Source: Streptomyces albicerus (GTDB lineage: Bacteria > Actinomycetota > Actinomycetes > Streptomycetales > Streptomycetaceae). Taken from it: a stretch of DNA of 64,000 nucleotides. Position numbers and translations under genes: made by a program. The notes beneath the pieces are model-generated. The model was not told where the DNA came from and searched no databases. It saw only the letters and a list, made by a program, of their open reading frames with translations. Shown one piece after another: positions 59,380 through 64,000 of the stretch (positions are counted from its first letter, which is position 1; each line of letters starts with the position of its first letter). The stretch lies in the NCBI RefSeq assembly GCF_008905045.1, contig NZ_VWMY01000011.1, forward strand, positions 1-64,000, given 5' to 3'.

Positions 59380-60363
59380 GTGCGCCTGCGCACCCCCCTT
59401 GCCCTGCTCGGGGCCGCCGTGCTCGTGCTCGTGGGACCTCCGTTGCTCACGTCCGGCAGTGACGCCGCGACCGGCACGCAGATCCCGGGCCTGCGCTTCA
59501 TGGTCCCCAACACGCCCGGCGGCGGCTACGACATCACGGCCCGTACGGCCGCGAAGAACGCCGAGGACGCCGATCTCACCCACAACATCGAGGTGTTCAA
59601 CCTGCCCGGGGCCGGCGGCACCGTCGGGCTCAGTCGGCTGGTGAGCGAGCACGGCAACGGCAAGCTCGCCATGTCGATGGGCCTCGGTGTCGTGGGCGCC
59701 GTCCGCTCCAACCATGCGCCCAAGACGCTAGCCGACACCACCCCGATCGCCCGGCTCACCGAGGAGCAGGACGTCGTCGTGGTCGCCAAGGACTCCCCGT
59801 ACAAGACCATCGACGAGCTGATCGGCGCTTGGAAGGCGAACCCCGGCAAACTCCCGGTCGGCGGCGGCTCCTCGCCCGGCGGTCCTGACCACCTCGCGCC
59901 CATGCTGATGGCGCGGGCCGCCGGGATCGAGCCGAAGGACGTCAACTACATCCCCTTCGACGGCGGCGGCGAGCTGCTCGCCTCGATCCTCGGCAACAAG
60001 GTCGCCTTCGGGGTGTCCGGCGTCGGCGAGTACCTCGACCAGATCAAGGCGGGCGAGCTCCGGGTGCTGGCGGTGACCGGCCCCGAGCGCGTCGACGAAC
60101 TGGACGCGCCCACGCTCAAGGAGTCCGGCTACGACGTGGACTTCACCAACTGGCGCGGCATTGTCGCCCCGCCCGGCCTGTCCGATGCCGAGCGCGACAA
60201 GCTCGTACGTCTCGTCGAGGAGCTGCACGACTCCCCCGAGTGGCAGAAGTCCCTGCAGCAGAACGGCTGGGACGACGCCTTCCTGACCGGCGAGAAGTTC
60301 GGCGCCTTCCTGGGGGCCCAGGACAAGCGCGTGGTTTCGGTGCTGAAGGAGCTGGGACTGTGA
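59380..60363 (+). CDS. tctC: Tripartite tricarboxylate transporter substrate-binding protein
   Basis: A 327-residue extracytoplasmic receptor of the TctC (Bug) family. Signal peptide at 1-29 (LALLGAAVLVLVGPPLLTSG), then FMVPNTPGGGYDITAR, NLPGAGGTVGLSRL and GVSGVGEYLDQIKAGELRVLAVTGPER. Whether it is a lipoprotein is unclear because no lipobox Cys is seen. GTG 59380 follows AGGTGG by eight bases; in-frame GTGs at 59368 and 59371 are possible. It is the first gene of the tctCBA operon. Confidence 0.9.
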   Translation: MRLRTPLALLGAAVLVLVGPPLLTSGSDAATGTQIPGLRFMVPNTPGGGYDITARTAAKNAEDADLTHNIEVFNLPGAGGTVGLSRLVSEHGNGKLAMSMGLGVVGAVRSNHAPKTLADTTPIARLTEEQDVVVVAKDSPYKTIDELIGAWKANPGKLPVGGGSSPGGPDHLAPMLMARAAGIEPKDVNYIPFDGGGELLASILGNKVAFGVSGVGEYLDQIKAGELRVLAVTGPERVDELDAPTLKESGYDVDFTNWRGIVAPPGLSDAERDKLVRLVEELHDSPEWQKSLQQNGWDDAFLTGEKFGAFLGAQDKRVVSVLKELGL

Positions 60364-60899
60364 CGACGCAGACGACCGACATCCCCCCGACGCCCACGGA
60401 CGAGCGTCGCTCGTGGCTGCGCGAACACTCCGAACTCGGGGTCTGCGTCCTGCTGTTGGCTCTCGGCGCGCTGGTTCTGACCGACGCGCTCACCATGGAC
60501 GTCGACATCACCCAGCGCGGGCCCGTCGGACCGAAGACCGTGCCGGTCGTCGTCGGTATCGGGCTGCTCGTCATCGCCGCCCTGCTCGCCGTCGACGTGT
60601 TGCGCGGCGGCCACGGCCAGGCGGAGACCGGCGAGGACATCGACCTGTCCGAGCCCGCCGACTGGCGTACGGTCCTGCTGCTCACCGGCGTCTTCCTCGG
60701 CGCGGCCGTTCTGATCGAACCTCTCGGCTTCCCCATCGCGGGCGCTCTCCTCTTCTGGGGAGCCGCCTTCGCGCTCGGCAGCCGCCGGGTCGACCGGGAC
60801 CCGCTCATCGCGGGCGTTCTCTCCCTCGCCACCTACGCCCTCTTCAACAACCTGCTCGGAGTACCGCTGCCCGGCGGCCCGCTGATGGGAGTGATGTGA
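60360..60899 (+). CDS. tctB: Tripartite tricarboxylate transporter TctB subunit
   Basis: A 179-residue small membrane subunit with about four helices ([37 protein letters not shown], and two near the C-terminus). The GTG start overlaps the tctC stop by 4 bp. With TctA it forms the membrane part of a secondary, ion-coupled tricarboxylate importer. Confidence 0.9.
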   Translation: MTTQTTDIPPTPTDERRSWLREHSELGVCVLLLALGALVLTDALTMDVDITQRGPVGPKTVPVVVGIGLLVIAALLAVDVLRGGHGQAETGEDIDLSEPADWRTVLLLTGVFLGAAVLIEPLGFPIAGALLFWGAAFALGSRRVDRDPLIAGVLSLATYALFNNLLGVPLPGGPLMGVM

Positions 60900-60900
60900 C

Positions 60901-62394
60901 ATGGATGCCCTCAACTCCCTGATGGACGGCTTCGGTACGGCTCTGACGCCGATCAACCTGCTGTGGGCCGCCATCGGTGTGCTGCTCGGCACCGCGATCG
61001 GCGTCCTGCCCGGCATCGGTCCCGCGATGGCGGTCGCGCTCTTGCTGCCGGTGACATACGGGCTCAATCCGATCGGCGCGTTCATCATGTTCGCCGGCAT
61101 CTACTACGGCGCGATGTTCGGCGGCTCGACCACCTCGATCCTGCTCAACACCCCAGGTGAGAGCGCCGCGGTGGTCGCGGCCATGGAGGGCAACCCGATG
61201 GCCAAGTCGGGGCGCGGCGCGCAGGCGCTCGCGGCCGCCGCCATCGGCCACTTCGCGGGCGGCCTTATCGGCACCATCCTGCTGGTCGCGCTCGCGCCGA
61301 CGGTCGCGGAGCTGGCGGTGGACATCGGTGCGCCGGACTACTTCGCCATCATGGTGCTGGCGTTCATCGCGGTGACGTCGGTGCTGGGTTCGTCCCGCAT
61401 CCGAGGCCTGGCGTCCCTGCTGATCGGTCTGACGCTCGGCCTGGTGGGCCTGGATCAGATGACCGGCCAGCAGCGCCTGACCTTCGGTTCCCTCCAACTC
61501 GCCGACGGCATCGACGTGGTGATCGTGGCGGTCGGTCTCTTCGCGATCGGCGAGGCCCTGTGGGTGGCGGCGCACCTGCGGCGCAGGCCGCCGGAGCCGA
61601 TCCCGGTGGGCCGCCCCTGGCTCGACCGGGGCGATGTGAAGCGCACCTGGAAGTCGTGGGCGCGCGGCCCGTTCATCGGCTTCCCGTTCGGCGCGATCCC
61701 GGCGGGCGGCGCGGAGATCCCCACCTTCCTCTCCTACGTCACGGAGAAGCGCCTGTCCAAGCACAAGGACGAGTGGGGCAAGGGTGCGATCGAGGGCGTG
61801 GCGGGGCCGGAGTCTGCGGCGTCCGCCTCGGCGGCGGGCACGCTGGTGTCCATGCTGACCCTGGGGCTGCCGACCACGGCGGTCGCGGCGGTGATGCTGG
61901 CCGCCTTCCAGCAGTACGGCATCCAGCCGGGCCCGCTGCTGTTCGAGCGTGAACCGGATCTGGTGTGGGGCCTGATCGCCTCGCTGTTCGTGGGCATGGT
62001 GCTGCTGCTCGCGCTCAACCTGCCGCTGGCGCCGGTGTGGGCGAAGCTGCTGCGCATCCCCCGGCCGTACCTGTACGCCGGGATCATGTTCTTCGCGGCG
62101 GTCGGCGCGTACGCGGTCGGCGGCGAGGTCATCGACCTGGTGATCCTCCTGATCATCGGCCTGATCGGCTTCGGCATGCGGCGCTACGGCCTGCCGATCC
62201 TGCCCGCCGTCATCGGCGTCATCCTCGGTCCGAACGCCGAGCAGCAGCTTCGGCGTGCCCTGCAGATCAGCGACGGCAGTGTCACGGGACTGGTCAACAC
62301 GCCCTTCGCGGTGACCGTGTACGCGGTGACAGCGGTGCTGCTGGCCTGGCCCCTGCTCAAGCGGCTCGTGGTGCGCGACCGCGTGAGCGCCTGA
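60901..62394 (+). CDS. tctA: Tripartite tricarboxylate transporter TctA permease
   Basis: A 497-residue permease of about twelve helices. Both symmetric signature segments are present: [22 protein letters not shown] with [15 protein letters not shown], and [20 protein letters not shown] with [21 protein letters not shown] and [10 protein letters not shown]. It begins one base after tctB. The last gene of the operon; no separate terminator hairpin is obvious. Confidence 0.95.
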   Translation: MDALNSLMDGFGTALTPINLLWAAIGVLLGTAIGVLPGIGPAMAVALLLPVTYGLNPIGAFIMFAGIYYGAMFGGSTTSILLNTPGESAAVVAAMEGNPMAKSGRGAQALAAAAIGHFAGGLIGTILLVALAPTVAELAVDIGAPDYFAIMVLAFIAVTSVLGSSRIRGLASLLIGLTLGLVGLDQMTGQQRLTFGSLQLADGIDVVIVAVGLFAIGEALWVAAHLRRRPPEPIPVGRPWLDRGDVKRTWKSWARGPFIGFPFGAIPAGGAEIPTFLSYVTEKRLSKHKDEWGKGAIEGVAGPESAASASAAGTLVSMLTLGLPTTAVAAVMLAAFQQYGIQPGPLLFEREPDLVWGLIASLFVGMVLLLALNLPLAPVWAKLLRIPRPYLYAGIMFFAAVGAYAVGGEVIDLVILLIIGLIGFGMRRYGLPILPAVIGVILGPNAEQQLRRALQISDGSVTGLVNTPFAVTVYAVTAVLLAWPLLKRLVVRDRVSA

Positions 62395-62551
62395 TTGTTC
62401 GTTCGCGGTGTCCGGCCACCTTCGTGGCCGGGCACTGTGTCGTTTCGGCTGACTTGCGGACGAGCATGGTCACCGCCTCTCCTCTCCCGGTCACCCATGG
62501 GGCAAGGTGGTGCTGGAGACGCGCCAGGAGTGGGCGACGGGTGCGGGCGGA

Positions 62552-62893
62552 TCAGTGTGAAGCGCCGCCGAATCCGAACTCGTTGCCGTCCGGATCGTGG
62601 TACGTGATCTTGCGCATGCCTTCCGGGTAGGTCGCGCGGCTCGTGGGCTTCAGCCCCCGATCGGCGATCTGGGCGACGCGGGCATCGAGGTCGTCGACGA
62701 GGATGGTGTGCATGGCGTGGCCGGCCTGCTCGGGCCGCTCCGCGATGTACACGTACCGATGTTCCGCGAGTTCCCACACGGCTTCCGTGTCGTTCGGGAC
62801 GAACGCCGGTGGGGAGCCGAGGAGCCGTTCGTACCAGGCCACTGCCGTGGCGTAGTCGTTGACCGGGATGCCTGCGAAGAGGTCGAGGGGCAT
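62552..62893 (-). CDS. VOC-family (glyoxalase-like) protein
   Basis: A 113-residue single vicinal-oxygen-chelate module set: DLFAGIPVNDYATAVAWYERLLG, HTILVDDLDARVAQI, and KITYHDPDGNEFGFGG with the terminal Glu/His metal pattern. Members include glyoxalases, dioxygenases and resistance proteins that sequester drugs; the substrate is unknown. ATG 62893 is chosen because the family starts there. Confidence 0.85.
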   Translation of the reverse strand: MPLDLFAGIPVNDYATAVAWYERLLGSPPAFVPNDTEAVWELAEHRYVYIAERPEQAGHAMHTILVDDLDARVAQIADRGLKPTSRATYPEGMRKITYHDPDGNEFGFGGASH

Positions 62894-63060
62894 GCCGTCA
62901 TGGTAGGTCCGGCGCCTTGGTGAATCACGGCTCCACTCGCACCCCACCAGCAACGAGTCCATTCCCATGACTCGAAGATCATGTACAGGACAGCCCCTAG
63001 GATGGCTAGCCGCAGCGCTTGCACGCGTGCAGAGTTGGGTTCACCGCAGGGAGCATGCCC

Positions 63061-63966
63061 ATGGGCACCACAGAGGCCGCATACACACCCTCCGACAGCG
63101 GGGTCCTGGACAGCCGGTCGGTCGGCCCCATGGTGCCGCGCCTGATACTGGGCGCACGGCTGCGCAGGCTGCGGGAGGAGCGGCGCATCTCCCGTGAGGC
63201 CGCGGGTCACGTCATCCGCGCCTCCCGGTCCAAGATCAGCCGGCTGGAGGGTGGTCGCCACGGGTTCAAACTGCGTGACGTGGCCGATCTGCTCACCCTC
63301 TACGGAGTCACGGACGAGGCCGAACGCGCCACCTTGCTGGCCTTGGCCGAACAGGCCAACACCCCCGCCTGGTGGCAGTACTACAACGACGTGGTGCCCG
63401 CCTGGATGCAGGCCTACCTCGGGGCCGAACAGGCAGCGAGTCTCATCCGCTGCTTCGAGGTCCAGCGTGTTCCCTGCTTGCTGCAGACCCCCGACTATGC
63501 GCGTGCCGCCGTCCGGCTTGCCCACCCGGGCGCCGATGCGGAGGAGATCGACCGGCGCGTCGCGTTGCGGATGACACGCCGGCGCATCCTGCACCGGGAG
63601 CCGGCGACTCAGCTCTGGGCCGTGATCGACGAGGCGGCGCTTCGTCGCCCGGTGGGCGGCACCAGCACGATGCGCGCCCAGCTCAGGCATCTCATCGAGA
63701 TCTGCCAACTCCCGCAGGTCACCGTCCAGATCATGCCGTTCCACGTCGGCGGCCACGCCGCGGAAGGCGGTCCGGTCACCATCCTGCGCCTGCCCGGCGG
63801 TCAGTTGCCCGACGTGGTCTACCTCGAACAGCTCGCCACCGCCCTCTATCCCGACAAGCCCGCCGAGATCGAGTGCTACTGGGACGTCATGAACCGCCTG
63901 GTGGTCGAGGCCGAATCACCGGACGAGACGCCCACGATCCTCCATCGCATCCTCCAGGAAACCTGA
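63061..63966 (+). CDS. Scr1-type XRE regulator (HTH plus DUF5753)
   Basis: A 301-residue regulator: Xre helix-turn-helix at about 25-85 (LGARLRRLREERRISREAAGHVIRASRSKISRLEGGR) and the DUF5753 domain from about 110 (LGAEQAASLIRCFEVQRVPCLLQTPDYARA, VTVQIMPFHVGGHAAEGGPVTILRL). Such proteins commonly precede a small DUF397 gene and regulate development or secondary metabolism in streptomycetes. AGGGAG lies seven bases before ATG 63061. The window ends 34 bases later, before any DUF397 partner. Confidence 0.9.
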   Translation: MGTTEAAYTPSDSGVLDSRSVGPMVPRLILGARLRRLREERRISREAAGHVIRASRSKISRLEGGRHGFKLRDVADLLTLYGVTDEAERATLLALAEQANTPAWWQYYNDVVPAWMQAYLGAEQAASLIRCFEVQRVPCLLQTPDYARAAVRLAHPGADAEEIDRRVALRMTRRRILHREPATQLWAVIDEAALRRPVGGTSTMRAQLRHLIEICQLPQVTVQIMPFHVGGHAAEGGPVTILRLPGGQLPDVVYLEQLATALYPDKPAEIECYWDVMNRLVVEAESPDETPTILHRILQET

Positions 63967-64000
63967 TCCCGGAGGTGGGTCGGCCGTCGGCGGGTCAGCG

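Overview
The window is very GC-rich and densely coded, with frequent GTG starts, 4-bp GTGA/ATGA stop-start overlaps and many actinobacterial families (PucR-GAF regulator, TerD-type protein, F420-dependent oxidoreductases, DUF4865, Scr1-type XRE regulator, intergenic repeats common in streptomycetes). This points to a Streptomyces chromosome, probably where conserved core genes grade into accessory ones. No rRNA, tRNA or CRISPR array was seen.

Layout. 1-7.0 kb is accessory: an IS630-type transposase tail, a pirin/AhpD divergent pair, an SDR, and a three-gene operon (D-2-hydroxyacid dehydrogenase, shortened acyl-CoA-dehydrogenase-like protein, proteobacterial-type prephenate dehydratase) that looks like a small phenylpyruvate-using pathway. 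A SpoIIE/RsbU-type phosphatase converges on it. 7.4-11.7 kb is a 3-hydroxybutyrate-type module (MHS transporter, PucR regulator, dehydrogenase). 11.7-30.9 kb is mostly core: NUDIX, Lnt, O-antigen-ligase-like and PH-like membrane proteins, a Glu/Asp racemase homologue, HpnB-like glycosyltransferase, TerD-like protein, MOSC protein, a beta-helix/AAA ATPase fusion, a large membrane alpha/beta-hydrolase, a DeoR regulator, cysteine desulfhydrase Cds1 and an RsbW-like kinase. 31-37 kb holds a MacB/FtsX-type ABC exporter with a divergent TetR regulator and a clear operator, then DUF4865 and phosphotriesterase-like genes and a LysR remnant. 37-45 kb: ROK regulator, AlkB, RlmG/RsmC-like methyltransferase, a divergent AraC/PhyH unit, and an AgaS-type isomerase plus class II aldolase unit with its DeoR regulator. 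A frameshifted membrane-protein gene lies at 45.1-46.7 kb.

47-56.4 kb is a stress/dormancy-like island: two F420-type oxidoreductases, an alpha/beta hydrolase, archease, RtcB RNA ligase, a CapA-like protein, an MBL-fold protein and a phosphoribosyltransferase. IS debris and a secreted peptidoglycan-binding-like protein interrupt it. Five of its transcription units have a GGGTAC box in the leader, resembling the -10 of SigB-type stress promoters. The best inferred theme is RNA repair (RtcB plus its activator archease) under general-stress control.

56.6-62.4 kb is a complete tricarboxylate-transport locus (CitAB-type two-component system divergent from tctCBA), with three helically phased GGTGCCG repeats between the divisions. 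The window ends with a VOC protein and an Scr1-type XRE regulator.

Start codons were chosen from ribosome-binding sites and family conservation; alternatives are noted where they matter. All functions are inferred from sequence by eye, with no database search.
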